Origin: Adineta ricciae
Taxonomy: Eukaryota > Rotifera > Eurotatoria > Adinetida > Adinetidae
NCBI GenBank assembly: GCA_905250025.1
Contig: CAJNOJ010000139.1
Coordinates: forward strand, 124,001 to 188,000
Direction: 5' to 3'
Length of the DNA: 64,000 nucleotides
How positions within the stretch are numbered: the first letter of the stretch is position 1; every line of letters begins with the position of its first letter. Below, in pieces: positions 1 through 11,233 of the stretch. The notes beneath the pieces were generated by a model, which searched no databases, was not told the origin of the DNA, and saw only the letters and a program-made list of their open reading frames with translations. The position numbers and the translations under genes were made by a program.

Positions 1-92
1 AGTGGTTGCATTGATTTGTGAAATGTCTTCCGAAACATAGAGCTCGTGCCATAGCTAATATAAAATGGCAAAGCAAATTTGTAATAAAAAAG
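1..92 (-). pseudogene. C-terminal fragment of a class A GPCR
   Basis: These 92 bases are nearly identical to 3813-3904, the last part of TM7 and the cytoplasmic tail of the GPCR at 3753-4721. The match stops abruptly inside an A-run (aaaaaagc), where unrelated sequence begins. The second GPCR copy (14328 onward) starts at the same point of the gene and lacks exactly this end. I infer that this is the missing 3' end of that copy, separated from it by an insertion and by the way the scaffold was built. Confidence 0.7.
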
Positions 93-417
93 CTTTCAGC
101 GCAATCCCTACGGGATTAAAACGTGGAACACGACGCAGCTATCATTCCGAAATACTGAGTTTGGTCTATAGCATACGTAATGTGTAAGTTGTTTGATTAG
201 GTTCTTCATAGAAGCGCAAGGGACGTCTGATACCAAACACACGTATGGTCACGTCAGGTATTTGAGATGCTGCTGATTCATCCCCAGCAAACTAGATAGA
301 CTAAGTTCATTTATATAAATACACCAGCGCTTTTCTTTGTCTGGGATTAAACAACTATAGATCTTTTACTTTGGTCGATTACAATATCGGATGCTACCAG
401 TTACTCACACTGAACAA

Positions 418-848
418 AAATAAGGTGTTTTACCAAATCCGTCGAGAAAGTTTCGTAGATCCTAAAAGCTTCCAAATGTGTCGACATATTGAACAAAATG
501 GTTTTCAAAAATCTACGAAACCAAAAAGGATCGGTCGGCGGGCACACGCTCCGAACCATCGTCTCGAAACCTTTTTAAGTTTCGCACGGTCCCAATAAAG
601 GTTCGCCGCAAAATACGGAGCCTTAAGGTTTCGCACTAAGGTTTTGTACGAATCCATTAAGGTTTCGTATTTTGCGGCGAAACTTAAAAAGGTTCCGTGA
701 TGAGGGTTCGTAGCGTGTGCCCGCCGACCGATCCTTTTTGGGTTTTGTAGATTTTTGAAAACCATTTTTTTGACATATCGACACATTTGGAAGCTTTGAG
801 CATCTACGAAACTTTTTTTATGGGCTTGGTAGAATACCTTATTTTTTT
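418..848. repeat. long imperfect inverted repeat (foldback-like)
   Basis: The left arm (about 418-619) reads as the reverse complement of the right arm (about 666-848). Shared blocks include the run around ggatcggtcggcgggcacac and the inner gccgcaaaatacg / cgtattttgcggc pair. Arms are roughly 180-200 bp with mismatches and small indels, around a loop of about 45 bp. Reading frames through both arms are shadows of each other. No target-site duplication was identified. Confidence 0.75.
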
Positions 849-949
849 TCCGTGCAGTGATATAATTGCACTGTAGATCGGTCACTCTTTATGTCGATAA
901 GGAAACCTATCGATCATGGTTCGTGACTATCGTCATAATTACTGGTCCC

Positions 950-1095
950 AATATATGCCAATTTTTCCATGTGACGATTATAGTCTGTGACAATCCGAAT
1001 ATCTGTCACATGTTTGTGGAGGGGGGGGGGGGGGAGGGGTCCAGATTTTTACCCCTAAACCTTCAACACCCCCTTCCAGGTCGTGTTTCACAAAA
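950..1095. repeat. poly-G-containing dispersed repeat, copy 1
   Basis: This segment has a run of 14 G (1021-1034) followed by a block running from 'ggggtccagattt' to 'ccaggtcgtgtttcacaaaa'. The same arrangement, diverged, occurs at 14187-14327, including a shared upstream block around 'gattatagtctg'. Two copies in one window support a dispersed repeat or two pieces of one element. Confidence 0.7.
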
Positions 1096-1282
1096 TGCTT
1101 ATAAGTTTTTAAATCAACAACTTTTCTTAGAATGCAATAATTTCTGTAGGAGAGATGCCCATTTGGCTGTAGTTTTCGAATATGCAAGCTAAAAGCTGAT
1201 ATTATACTCAGGGCCAAAATTGAGTTTTCATCTAATATTTTGAGTGAATCCTGCTTTGGACTAGCTCAAACTAAGATCTCAA

Positions 1283-1319
1283 TATGCCGTAGGCCAATCG
1301 TAGATTGGCCTACGGCATA
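1283..1319. repeat. perfect 16-bp palindrome with 5-nt loop
   Basis: tatgccgtaggccaat (1283-1298), a cgtag loop, then attggcctacggcata (1304-1319) forms a perfect 16-bp stem. It is GC-richer than its surroundings and is not next to a visible gene end. Confidence 0.85.
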
Positions 1320-1579
1320 CATATCGCTCACATAGAAACTTAAAGAACATTCTCGAGCGTTCTATGAAAATTTGAAAACAAAAGACAAAAATTTCTTGCC
1401 AATCCAATATATATCCCTTTCATGATATACGTACCAAAAGAAATAGTTTGATCGGTGGAGGTTCATTACTGTGTTTAGAGTGGTGATCAGGACGCGTAGA
1501 CTGATCGCCAGCGTTTTGTTCAGCCAATAGCCCACACAAAGCAGAGAAACTAGAAAAAATCAGAAGGTTACAGTATTTT

Positions 1580-1679
1580 NNNNNNNNNNNNNNNNNNNNN
1601 NNNNNNNNNNNNNNNNNNNNNNNNNNNNNNNNNNNNNNNNNNNNNNNNNNNNNNNNNNNNNNNNNNNNNNNNNNNNNNN
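1580..1679. other. 100-N scaffold gap
   Basis: Exactly 100 Ns, a conventional placeholder for a gap of unknown size. Order across it should not be treated as contiguous. Confidence 0.95.
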
Positions 1680-3752
1680 TGGAACAGGCCAGGGACTGAT
1701 CGTATATTTCCTGTGCAATTCCGGCCGGAATCCGGCGGCAAGGAACCTGTCGGAACTTGCTGGAATCGGCGAAAACTGTGCCGGAATCGAGAAGAGCTGT
1801 ACCGAAACCGACTCAGATTTCAACGGATCCAGTCGCCGGAATGATCGACCTGGGTACGGACAGAAACAAGCATAGATAAGAAGAGAGATGGAAGAAAAGA
1901 AACAAATATGGAGAAAGATAGTCTATGATACAACGGCCTAATAGTGAACGAATAAATTTAACATTCCCCGACAATTATATCCTGCCAGCTATTTTATGTT
2001 CGAGCACGTGTTTGTCTAAACCCTCGAATACGCATAACACTCTAACCATTCAGAGATACGTAATAAATTTAAATGAATCGTATGCCTAGATATTTATCGA
2101 AAAAGACATGAATGTTAGCGCGATGAAGAAAGATTTCCAATTTCTTTGGAACGAAAAATAAAAGGGTACCTAGAATGCAGGGGAATATGATTTGTAATGC
2201 CGAGATAATTTGTTTTTACTTTTTATGATAAAGACGAGATAGATATTTGGACAAAAGAACGAAAAGAGGAGCTTGGATATTGTGTGAATATTATCAATTT
2301 GTTCACAGTTTTCTTCAAATAAAACTTCTTTCATCTCTACTTTTGATTCACATCACATTTGGAATGGTTTGTCTTCATTATTGGAATCTTCAGCTATTTA
2401 ATTGATTGTTCTTGTTTCAGTTAGATTCATCATCCAACTTTGTCGAAACTTTTCCTTTGAATTGATGTGAAAAATTCATTGATTGATTGATTTTTACTGT
2501 AAATCGTTATGAAATGAAAGCAGTCAATGCAATATTGATCTTCATTTGAGTGTTGTTCATATACATTCATGATCTCATTCGAGATCGAGCGTCCAATTCA
2601 TTGTTTAATATGACAAATAATTGACCTTCGACTTTCTAATCTTCACAATGAACCAATCTTGTACGTGTGCAGAATGTAGATGATGAAAACGAGGGAAATT
2701 TTTATCGAAAAATATTCGCAAGAAGAGATATGCGAATTCGCGTTAGTTTCAACAAAATATTCTCCTTCGTTCACTAAAGATTTGCATTTGAAAATGTTCG
2801 TCTCAACGAAATTATTCTCCCTTGATGATAAATGAGTAAAAGTAGAAAAGAAAAGAGACAAAGAAGTTTGTATTGTATGATTGGAAAGTCGTTTTGATTT
2901 TTAAGCATAGATTGTTGATAAAGAGGATTTTGTCGTGGAAACTGTTTCGACTTGATTTAGAATTGAAAGGATTATTCAATTGAAAGATTGACCTCATGAA
3001 TACTCTGCGTTGTAATGATGCTCATCGGTAATTAATTCGTCTTGAAACTATTGTGAAGCTTTCCACTTAAAGTCAAGGGTGGAATGTGTTCAGAAGATTA
3101 CAAAGTCTCATTTGTTGACTAAAATTTCTTTTAAAACAATTCTTTTCATTCAGTGAAGATCAAATCGACTTCTGTTCGATTTATCATAGCTGATTCTAAA
3201 CACTTGTTAATTCTCATTCCATTTTCACGCCTTATTCAATTAAAACCAATTTCTTCTCGGGAATGAGAATGAAGTCATTCGGCAATCATCGAAATTTGAT
3301 CTAATCCCGAAAAGAAAGTGTATTACTAGAAAGAAGATTCTTTCTGTGGAATGTTAAAAAGTAAGAATTTACTTTATTTTTAGAAAAACTAAGAATGAAT
3401 GACAGAGCATTCCATAATGCTTCTTTTATTTTCCATCGTTCCATCAATCTGGATTTGATGGTATTGAGAGCATCTGAGAACACTGCTTTTATCATTTCCT
3501 TAAAGCTAAAGCTACCTTTATAATTCTGTTACCCAAACGTTCACATAGTACTGATGGTTACGAATCATTTTATTCGAAACAAAAACAATGAAAGATCACA
3601 TCGAAGAAAGTAGAGCAAATGATAATGAGTAGTGCACGAGACAAATACGAGCGAAAGGATATACTGTAAAAAAGGGTATATTCCACAGATTCTAAATACG
3701 TTTCGATCAAATGGGCAACTTTTCATCTATATTTTAGTTTCTACTCTGTTTT
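1680..3752. other. intergenic, no supported gene
   Basis: The first ~170 bases after the gap are GC-rich with repeated ccggaat/cggaat words, then the sequence becomes AT-rich. Open frames are short and lack recognisable motifs, splice structure or a second copy. A short frame at 3301-3495 (-) was considered and rejected. Confidence 0.6.
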
Positions 3753-4721
3753 TTAACTGAATAATTTGGTTTGAGTTTGACGACATTTGCAAAAATTCAA
3801 GCATCGATTCACCAGTGGTTGCATTGATTTGTGAAATGTCTTCCGAAACATAGAGCTCGTGCCATAGCTAATATAAAATGGCAAAGCAAATTTGTAATAA
3901 AAAAGAATCAGACTCGCTTGTTGAATGAGAGTTTCAATTTGCTGACGTTCAACACTCTTCTTAACAGAACTTGTGAGGAGATTGTATGCAAATGCGCTCG
4001 ACCGGAGAGCTCCGATGACGGCACCTATCGTAGCTTGTGCGAATACTAGAATGAGTAGCTGGCGATTCACTCGCTGGTTTGCTATCGTTGGACTGCTGGT
4101 TTCTGATCTCGCAGTAATGCGACGTTTTGATCGGTGCATGTGAATATATGTGACGATGCCAAAAATGAATGTGCCTCCATCGGGAATGATAGACATGAAA
4201 ACAAGATTGTAAACGGTGGTAATGATCGAGAGGAGACCAGGTGGAGGTGCACATGTACCATCTCGAAGATCGAAAACGATCATGTGAAAGACACTTGAAG
4301 TACACAGAAACACCATGATTGTTGTGAAAAGACGCTTTGCAAATGGAATCGAGCTCAGTTGTCGCCATCGAGCATGTGGCGATGTCGATACACATCGATC
4401 GAATGCTCCCAATAGAAAACATGTTGATGCTGTCGATGGAAAACAGAATAAAAGATATGGACGTACTTTGCATACCACTTGATTCGTAACGTAGAGATTA
4501 TTTCCATAAAAATCTGTCACTGAACGAATAATAACGGGGATTCCGTCTGCAGCTACGTTGATTATAGAAGAACAAATCATATAAAATACGCAGGAGCTTT
4601 TTCGAAAATCTTTGAATAACAGTGTGATTAAATTGAGAATATTCCCAACTATTCCAAAAAATAACACTGTATAGAAGCCAGAAAGAGTAAAGTATACCGT
4701 TATTTCAGGTAATGATACCAT
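3753..4721 (-). CDS. rhodopsin-like (class A) GPCR, intact copy
   Basis: The first true ATG is at 4721 and gives 322 aa without introns. Seven hydrophobic segments can be followed. TM1 carries GNILN. TM3 begins with a Cys (VVCKV) and ends in DRC, in place of DRY. A second Cys in loop 2 (DGTCAPPP) can pair with the TM3 Cys. ICL3 is basic and Ser/Thr-rich. TM7 has LPFYI in place of NPxxY. The C-tail is Cys-rich (NFCKCRQT), a possible palmitoylation site. It is a plasma-membrane receptor of unknown ligand, of the type strongly expanded in bdelloids. The homologous copy at 14328-14905 is broken, so this may be the only working one. Confidence 0.85.
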   Translation of the reverse strand: MVSLPEITVYFTLSGFYTVLFFGIVGNILNLITLLFKDFRKSSCVFYMICSSIINVAADGIPVIIRSVTDFYGNNLYVTNQVVCKVRPYLLFCFPSTASTCFLLGAFDRCVSTSPHARWRQLSSIPFAKRLFTTIMVFLCTSSVFHMIVFDLRDGTCAPPPGLLSIITTVYNLVFMSIIPDGGTFIFGIVTYIHMHRSKRRITARSETSSPTIANQRVNRQLLILVFAQATIGAVIGALRSSAFAYNLLTSSVKKSVERQQIETLIQQASLILFYYKFALPFYISYGTSSMFRKTFHKSMQPLVNRCLNFCKCRQTQTKLFS

Positions 4722-5169
4722 ATCAATCGAATGCAAGCAGAATGTAGATAGAAATTGTTTTTGCTTTGAATGAATGGAGAAGAAATAAAATCTGTCTTAT
4801 AGATGCGATAGAGGCTGTTATTGAAAGAAATGTTTTTTTATAATCTTGATAGAATAGGAAAGATTTTTGCTCTTAATGTTCTTGTGATGTCACTTCTATT
4901 CCAAGAATCGGCATAAGTCAAGTGATGTGAAAACTTCTGAATCCATTAAGACATTGTCATCATTAGCTAATAAGCGTTCACAAATGATATCAGATGGAAA
5001 AGTCACTTGTGGACAAAGCTTTTAACTGCCGCTCTCGCTGGAAGTTTTCTTATGCTTTGATTTCTTCTCGTATTAATTCCTCAAGTCTTAAACGTCATTT
5101 CTGTTTTCGTTTTTCAATTTTCTGGAAAAAAGAAATCAAATATTTTCTGAGTTCATTCAAAACCAAGCC

Positions 5170-5640
5170 ACAATCTTTGGGTTCGATAATTCCAACAGTC
5201 TGCAATGCAAATTTGACCACGAACATCAGTAACAACAACAACTCCTTCTCTTGCACCTTTTCTTCATTTCATCACTCGATGATTGCCGTAATCTAAAACA
5301 TAAACTGACTGTTCATCATCAACGCAAACGAAACTAGGAATGTTGAACTGATCAAGTTGACTACCACATCCACTGCCATCAACGACTAACATTCCTTCAT
5401 CATTCTCTCCAATGTTCCTATATAAATCCGTTTTTACGCACCACTAAAGCAGAACAGTCAACATTGTCAACGAGAATTTCCTGTTGATTGACGATCGGGG
5501 AAACTGAAATCCGATAATCTCTGAACTCTGAACAATCATCCTCGAATCAGACGCCTGTTCCCTCGATCAGCAATAAACACTGAGTTATTTTGTTTGTCAA
5601 CAATCACATCTGTTTGGTTCGACTTCCATCTACAACAGCT
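5170..5640 (-). pseudogene. decayed NHL-repeat (beta-propeller) gene, copy 1
   Basis: Conceptual translation of the minus strand shows NHL signatures: SVFIADRGNRRLIR (about 5555-5600) and SVYVLDYGNHRVMK (about 5275-5315). The latter is followed by a stop where Trp is expected, then RKGAREG. Linking peptide pieces (IVDKQNN, GSQLDQFNIPSFVCVDD) also fit NHL blades. Stops and frameshifts separate the pieces, so this is a relic. It lies directly downstream, on the same strand, of the ART fragment at 5868-6294; together they may be one dead ART-NHL gene. Confidence 0.65.
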
Positions 5641-5867
5641 TTTTCTTTATGTTTTATAAGAAATGGAAAAGAAAAATTAAAAGTGCTTTGACGACATGTT
5701 TCTTTTGTCATAGAGTATCTAATGAAAGATAACTTTCCGAAACCATAAGCCTTCTACACACTTTCATCGATTTCGACTATTTCTACTTGCAAATCGTTCA
5801 TTCGTGATACCAAAGGTTATTGTTGACGTTCTTCTTGTTCGCCATCAATTTCGATCAAGTGAACGAG

Positions 5868-6294
5868 TTAACAGTTATTCGTCTGTTTCAATGGATCATT
5901 TTTTACTCGTAACTGAGTTTCAACTGGTACATTGATGTTCTTTTCTCTTTCATTTCGCACCTCAATCATGAAAATGTGCAGTTCGTTTGATTTTCTAGGA
6001 ATTTCGTAATAACTTTGCCTGAAGATGAACATGGATTGATTGTCCACCATGTTAGCAATTGATTTTCGGCAAGCTCTCATCCATATTGAGAGCAATAGCT
6101 CGCTAAATGGACATCTTTACTTTTGGTAGTCTCCCTAGAGCTGAATCAAGTAGCTTCAAGTACAGGAACCAAACTATCAAAGTGTCTCTATTTCCATCAC
6201 GTAAAGCTTTGCTTAAAACTCGATATAGACTAGTTCGCCACAATTCAATAACCATACACAGCTGGAAGCTTCTGGAATGAGCAGTCAATATCAC
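5868..6294 (-). pseudogene. decayed ADP-ribosyltransferase fragment, copy 1
   Basis: The frame at 6103-6294 contains YRVLSKALRDGNRDTLIVWF and LDSALGRLPKVK. It aligns with RLLNRALRDNDRSK and NAISKLPKL of the neighbouring ART gene, i.e. the helical part just before the catalytic core. The frame at 5868-6095 contains HIFMIEVRNER, which resembles the last ART strand (TIYLKEIDKSK). The catalytic core between them is missing. Homologous but further reduced sequence is at 16055-16350. Confidence 0.55.
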
Positions 6295-6615
6295 CCAAAC
6301 GATTCATTTTTCGAATTTGTCTGCAATGTAAATGAGATAACTTGCTTTGTTGGTCGAAAAGAGAAAATGAGGAAGCACGTTTTCGACAATGGAGAGCTTC
6401 TTATCTTTTTCTACCGGTCTCAAGTGACGTAAGGTCTTTTTTCTTCATCAGACTTGATTGAATCGGAATCTTATTTTAGTCCGATTGTCGAAGTCGTAAC
6501 AAAACTATTGAAAACCGAGTTGTCGACTAAGAAGACACTGGACAGTTTATCATATATGTTATTTACTTATAATATTATTATAATAAAAAGTAGATCTTGA
6601 CGATCTATATAATGA

Positions 6616-7785
6616 CTAATGTCTTTCACACAAGCAAGGATGACGATAATCACGAACACGGCGATCGTTGCGTTCATAGTTCAGATAGAGACCGAGAAAA
6701 TAACAGCTACACGTTGCAGTCTCGCGTTTGGCGAAAAGCTTGTATCGTTCATGGCGCCAAAGATTCCAATCTGCAATATCCCATTCTTCGTTTTTGCATA
6801 TCCAATCCCATATGGACTGATCGGTTTCGCTGTTAAAGCGCCAATCTCGACACTTATGGCATTTCGCACATGGACGACCTCCACAAACGAGTTTATCACA
6901 TTTGTCCGCGTCCGCAAATTCATAATGTTCTAGAAACAAAACTCATGTAAAGTTCATCACTATAACACTGTTCGTCCTACCGGAACGCGATTTCTTCGAT
7001 TTTTCTGCGATAGAATTCATATTGGAAGTCTTCATAACCGTCGATTCCATCAAATCATCTTCGTCAGAGTCAACTTCAGCGTAATAATCATCTTTACTTT
7101 TATCGATTTCTTTCAAATAAATCGTATGTTTATCATTATGAACATGTGCTGGACATGGTATCACTTCGAATCTCGTACCTGGCATAAAGATCACTTCGTT
7201 TTTGCTTGGGTAGCGAGTATATGCAGCAATAGATCTTGCTGTTAAACACTCAATGATGAATACAGTTTTCTTTGGTGCATTGCTCAGACACGAAGATATG
7301 ACGCTTGGAGATGTCGAACCTGAAATGATACCTCGCGAAGTAAATTTTTTATTTTTATTCTTGTCATTGAATAGCTCAGTAACATCTTTATCTGTTCCAC
7401 ACCAGACGGTCGTTTTGGTTAGTTTCGGTAATTTAGATATTGCGTTGTACAATAATCTCAAATACGCAAACCAAGGTCGAACTTTCGATCGATCATTGTC
7501 GCGTAAGGCTCTGTTAAGTAAACGATAAATGCGTACGTTCTTTGGCATTTCCATGGTGTAAAGAGAAATGGCAGCAGCGTCATCTTTACTCAATTTGTGT
7601 TCCTTCAAATTTGGACAATATTTCTTCGCATGTTTAATTGATTTCTGGATATCCGGCAGAAAATGTTGTACATTTTCTACAACTTGCTCGACAGGTAATA
7701 CTTTGCATTTCATGTAATCATTACTTGCTGGTAAACGTGCTTTTACCAAAGTAAAATCTCTAAAACGCTCTCCGAAAATATTCAT
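6616..7785 (-). CDS. ART-domain protein with Cys/Trp-rich tail and altered active site, copy 1
   Basis: Two exons: 6981-7785 (ATG at 7785) and 6616-6929, joined by a 51-nt GT..AG intron (6930-6980); 372 aa predicted. Residues ~90-250 form an ART fold of the R-S-ExE class (mono-ADP-ribosyl transfer from NAD to arginine): RALRDND, then VWCGTDKD where the family has YRG, then ISGSTSPS for the STS motif, then SKNEVIF where ExE is expected. The motif Arg is therefore Cys and the first Glu is Lys; only the Ser and the last Glu remain, so transferase activity is doubtful. An acidic, then Ser/Lys-rich linker leads to exon 2, with CDKLVCGGRPCAKCHKCRDW and several Trp, a likely metal-binding module. 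Without splicing, an in-frame stop would separate the parts. The copy at 16649-17817 keeps all these features. Confidence 0.8.
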
Positions 7786-8359
7786 TGTGAAGTGATTAGC
7801 AGTTCGTATGCTATGTTGACAAAACACTCATTTGCTTCTCTAATGAAAACGGTGTTTCGTCGAGAATCAACACGATCGAGCGGTGCACTGTCGTTAGGAA
7901 CGGATTTGATGCACTATTTTCGTTCACAAGAAATAATCGATGTGTTGCTTACACAAAGCAATCGACAAATGTGAAGCTTTTCGCTTCAAACACTTCAATG
8001 TCTCGAATGAGAGAAAAACAACGAAGCAAAGATTGTTTGTCGAGTCAGTACTTGAAACAACAGCCAGAGAAAAAAACGATTATTTCATTGTCAAGATGTT
8101 GACGCTTATGCGAAGCCTGTCTATTATGACAAAGCACATGTGTTAAAGAATTTTCATCAGCTGGTTCATAACTACCTCGAAAAATAGAAAAAAAACGGCA
8201 CGTCACGATCACTACCGTGATGTTCGAACAGCGTGTTCTCAAACTTCTAGCGTCATCTGATTCTCTTGCAATTCTATACGTCAATAAAACGATCCAACCA
8301 GGTTGCCTTCTTTTTTTTTCATTTTATTTCATTTCCTATTTTGCCGTTGAAAACGAAAC

Positions 8360-8904
8360 ATGACACTCTCATTTCCCGTGTTCATTTCTCCTGCACCATA
8401 CCATTTACTTTCATACGCATGCCTCGTGGGAATGACCCTTTGGCATTCGTTTATTAGCAGCCTCATCGCTCGCAAAACTTTACCTCGACCACAACTTGGT
8501 CAACTGCAAAGTCGGTTGTTTCCAATTTATTTCTTTCTACAAACCTTTCTCAGCGGGTTGTGCCTCTTAACAACGAAAAATCCGTATGGTCAGATTATAT
8601 TTCTTATGGGTGTTGTCGGAGGACTTGTTAATTGGATTGTTTTCGGTCCATGGACAGTCAAGTATGACGTTCTCTTTTATTATTTTCGAAAATTTTCCTC
8701 TTTCTTTCGAATAGATTGATGAATAAACGCTTTGAATTGGAGCGCGAAGAAGGTAAGAAATACAATGAAGACGGTGTTAGCGATCAAATGAAAGAATTAA
8801 ACAAACAATTTGGCATCGCACATGGAAGTAGCGTTATCATCAATATGATCATTGCTGTTTCACTCGTTGTCTACCCATTTCTTGTATCTCCAGTTATTGT
8901 CTAA
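8360..8904 (+). CDS. TMEM205: TMEM205-like (DUF4149) membrane protein, copy 1
   Basis: Exons 8360-8661 and 8715-8904 with a 53-nt intron (GTATGA..AATAG) give 163 aa. Four hydrophobic segments are visible. Family landmarks are RPQLGQLQSRLFPIYF in the first loop and TM2, NWIVFGPWT before the splice, LMNKRFELEREEGKKY after it, and a final helix FGIAHGSSVIINMI. Human TMEM205 has the same layout and has been linked to platinum-drug handling; the function in rotifers is unknown. The splice phase regenerates Lys and joins TVK to LMNKR, as the family requires. The paired copy is 18395-18939. Confidence 0.85.
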
Positions 8905-9049
8905 AACACTTTGTGGTATATTTCATCTCATTATCTCAATAAAGTCGATTGAAACACTTCGTACATTCAGAACGCAGCATTTCGAACACTGCGAGATGTA
9001 TATGTTTGAGCATGTTCGTCGCTGTGTCACTATAACTTATCATAAATAG

Positions 9050-10128
9050 AGATAACCGTCGAAATCATTCCACTGAAAAAATGATCAATGTATTTATTAG
9101 ATGAAACAACGGCTGAAGCCGATCAAATACATATTGCACTTATTATCCCCTAACGTTCCATAATTTGAATTACAGAATCATAAACGAGTGATAAAGTGAT
9201 TCGCACTGTGTAAAAAGAATCGGCATGCCGTTCTCGAAATGAGTTTGTTACGACGATCTTGGCAACAGCTGTGGTTTTTCTACAATGGATCATTCCAAAT
9301 TTATTATTTACATTCAATATCGGTGATTTAGCAAACGACGACAGATAATCTATTCCATATTTTATTACTGCGCTTACAAACTATTGTCAGTATTTGAGCA
9401 ATGTCAAAGTCGTTTATATCCGATTATAAACCTCACCTATATTCTGTGAAACGTTCTTCGCAGCTGAGAACTGACATTACTGGAGTTCAACCAGTTCTAG
9501 CCTGTTTTAAATTTGCACTAACTTATACAAAACCGGATAGTGTTCCACAAAACTTCGTGTGTAATTAATACTTCAAGTGGAACAAGAAAATAATTAGACT
9601 TATCTGTCATAGAAATGTTTTTGCTATCCGCATGTCTCAAGATAACTGATGTCGTTGAGTTAACCACCACTCTTCCAGAATACGTGTCCTTTTGACGTGT
9701 TATCTCACATTTGCAGATTCTATCTAGATGAACAGAACAAAATACTCTCCTACCTTGATCTACTAACACATTTATTTCGGTTCAAAACCTTAAAGACTTA
9801 ATTGGCTAATTCTCATTACTCATCTTTGTGATAATACGCTGGAAGTAGTTTTACATATTCTGTCAAGAACGCATTCAATTTAGGTGAAAATATGTCATTG
9901 GCGTAAGATCAGCATATAAACCCTTGCTTGTAGCATTAAATTTAATACAAGCATGCGTCAATAAGACGTCAGCAAGTTTCATTAGTTTACACCAAGACAT
10001 TCTTTTTTCTCTACGATCCCAGAGATTTTTTATCTTGATTATATAAGTATTCAATAGTTCAGAAAAAAAACCCAGAAAACGCTCATTTTCTCCAGTAGAA
10101 ACTCGTTCGGATCTCACTCATCATCTCC
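9050..10128. other. intergenic with one possible gene relic
   Basis: Mostly featureless AT-rich sequence. A minus-strand frame at 9518-9769 (containing CEITRQKDTYSGR and TSVILRHADSKNIS) has a clearly similar counterpart around 19870-20060. There a stop codon replaces a residue (FLVPLEV versus FPV-stop-LEV) and a one-base indel lies upstream. This suggests a decaying exon of unknown family rather than an active gene. Confidence 0.35.
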
Positions 10129-11233
10129 ATGAATAATTCAACTGTTGGTTCGATGTCCACCTCAGCTGTACTGCTCAGTTCTACGGTGACACGATATGTG
10201 TACAATATCTTACCAATATCATTTCTTATCCTTGGTAGCATTGGATTTCTCGGCAATATTCTCGCCTATTCGCAACGTGAACTTCGTTCAAATACATGTT
10301 GCGTTTATCTTCTGTGTGGGTCAATCGTAGACATGTTAAATCTGTTCGTGAATCTGTTACCACGTTTTCTCAATACGATGAATGGAATCTACATACCTTG
10401 GTTAAGATTACCTTCTTTTTGCAAATTCTACATATCCATCCTTGGCTTCTTGCCACATTTATCCATCAATTTTCTGCTCATGTCCATCATTGACCGGTAT
10501 GCTTTGACTTGCAATCTGGGATCACCCATTCGTCGTATCAATCGCCTAACAATGGCTCCTGTGTTTGTTCTTCTTGCTATTTTCACTAGTGGTTTGACTA
10601 CTATACGCACTATTGTACTGTATGAGTATCGAAGTACACAGGGATGTACAGCAACACATCCGTTGACGAACAACATTCTGTATGTTATCATAAATGGAGT
10701 GATGCAACCAGTAATCATGTTCATCTTTGTTATGTTAACTTTTCAAAATATCAAACAGAGCCGTAAACGAGTGGTAAGTTGACTAATTATATCCAACAAA
10801 TTACCTACAAAGTGTCTTCATGTAGGGAGGAGCAACAGGTACGATCAATACCCGTCGTTCTCGAAGACAATTCGTCACGATGATCTTCACACAAATCGTC
10901 GCCACAGGTGTGATTTCATTACAATGGATAGTTATGTTCTCACTGAACGGCTTCGTGTTCAGTAGTATACAGAATTATGGAATGGCATCCGTAGTATCAT
11001 TTGCTTACACCGTTTCGAACTATGGCTTCTATCTCAACAGTGTCAAAGCATTCTACATAGCGTTATTCACTTCACGTCTATTTCGAGAAAACTTTGTTTT
11101 TGCACTGATGAAAATGTTACCTCGTCGTATACGTCAACAATTTCAAATATCGCAAGCAAACGTTGCATTTGCAATTGGTACAGTAACCAATCAAGTGAAT
11201 CCCAGAAGTCTACTAATGACTAGAAGAAACTGA
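10129..11233 (+). CDS. rhodopsin-like GPCR, two exons, copy 1
   Basis: Exons 10129-10773 and 10826-11233, separated by a 52-nt phase-0 intron (GTAAGT..TGTAG) in intracellular loop 3; 349-350 aa. The N-terminus is short and Ser/Thr-rich with an N-glycosylation site (NNST). TM1 has GFLGNIL. TM2-TM3 follow with conserved Cys near SFCKF. A canonical DRY occurs in IIDRYALTCN. Loop 2 has a Cys (GCTATHP). Exon 2 supplies a basic loop (TRRSRRQ), TM6, TM7 and a basic tail (LPRRIRQQ). Ligand unknown. Its pair at 20407-21511 differs by about a dozen residues in the first exon by eye, and both are open. A decayed relative follows immediately downstream. Confidence 0.88.

Larger units (their letters stand above)
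93..1579. other. repeat-rich, gene-free block, probably inserted in a GPCR
   Basis: No credible gene is visible. The block contains a small hairpin near its left edge (aatccc-tac-gggatt), a long imperfect inverted repeat (418-848), a poly-G-bearing repeat that recurs at 14187-14327, and a perfect palindrome (1283-1319). The left neighbour is a broken GPCR end and the right neighbour is a 100-N gap. It may be all or part of a non-autonomous mobile element; no transposase is seen. Confidence 0.5.

Noticed and set aside
3301..3495. Minus-strand frame with SDALNTIKS resembling ribosomal protein eS15A/uS8
   Set aside because: The similarity covers only a few residues and the rest does not fit.
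6601..6670. Hydrophobic peptide ATIAVFVIIVILACV on the minus strand downstream of the ART tail
   Set aside because: It is in another frame with no acceptor linking it to the ART exon. It could be a lost membrane anchor, but that is not supportable.
6619..6933. Plus-strand hydrophobic frame opposite the ART second exon (and 16652-16966)
   Set aside because: Mirror of a conserved, Cys-rich coding exon on the minus strand.
6930..6980. Stop-readthrough or ATGA termination-reinitiation between the ART frame and the Cys-rich frame
   Set aside because: A clean GT..AG intron (51 nt here, 50 nt at 16963-17012) removes the stop and joins both frames in phase. The one-base difference between copies is inside the intron.
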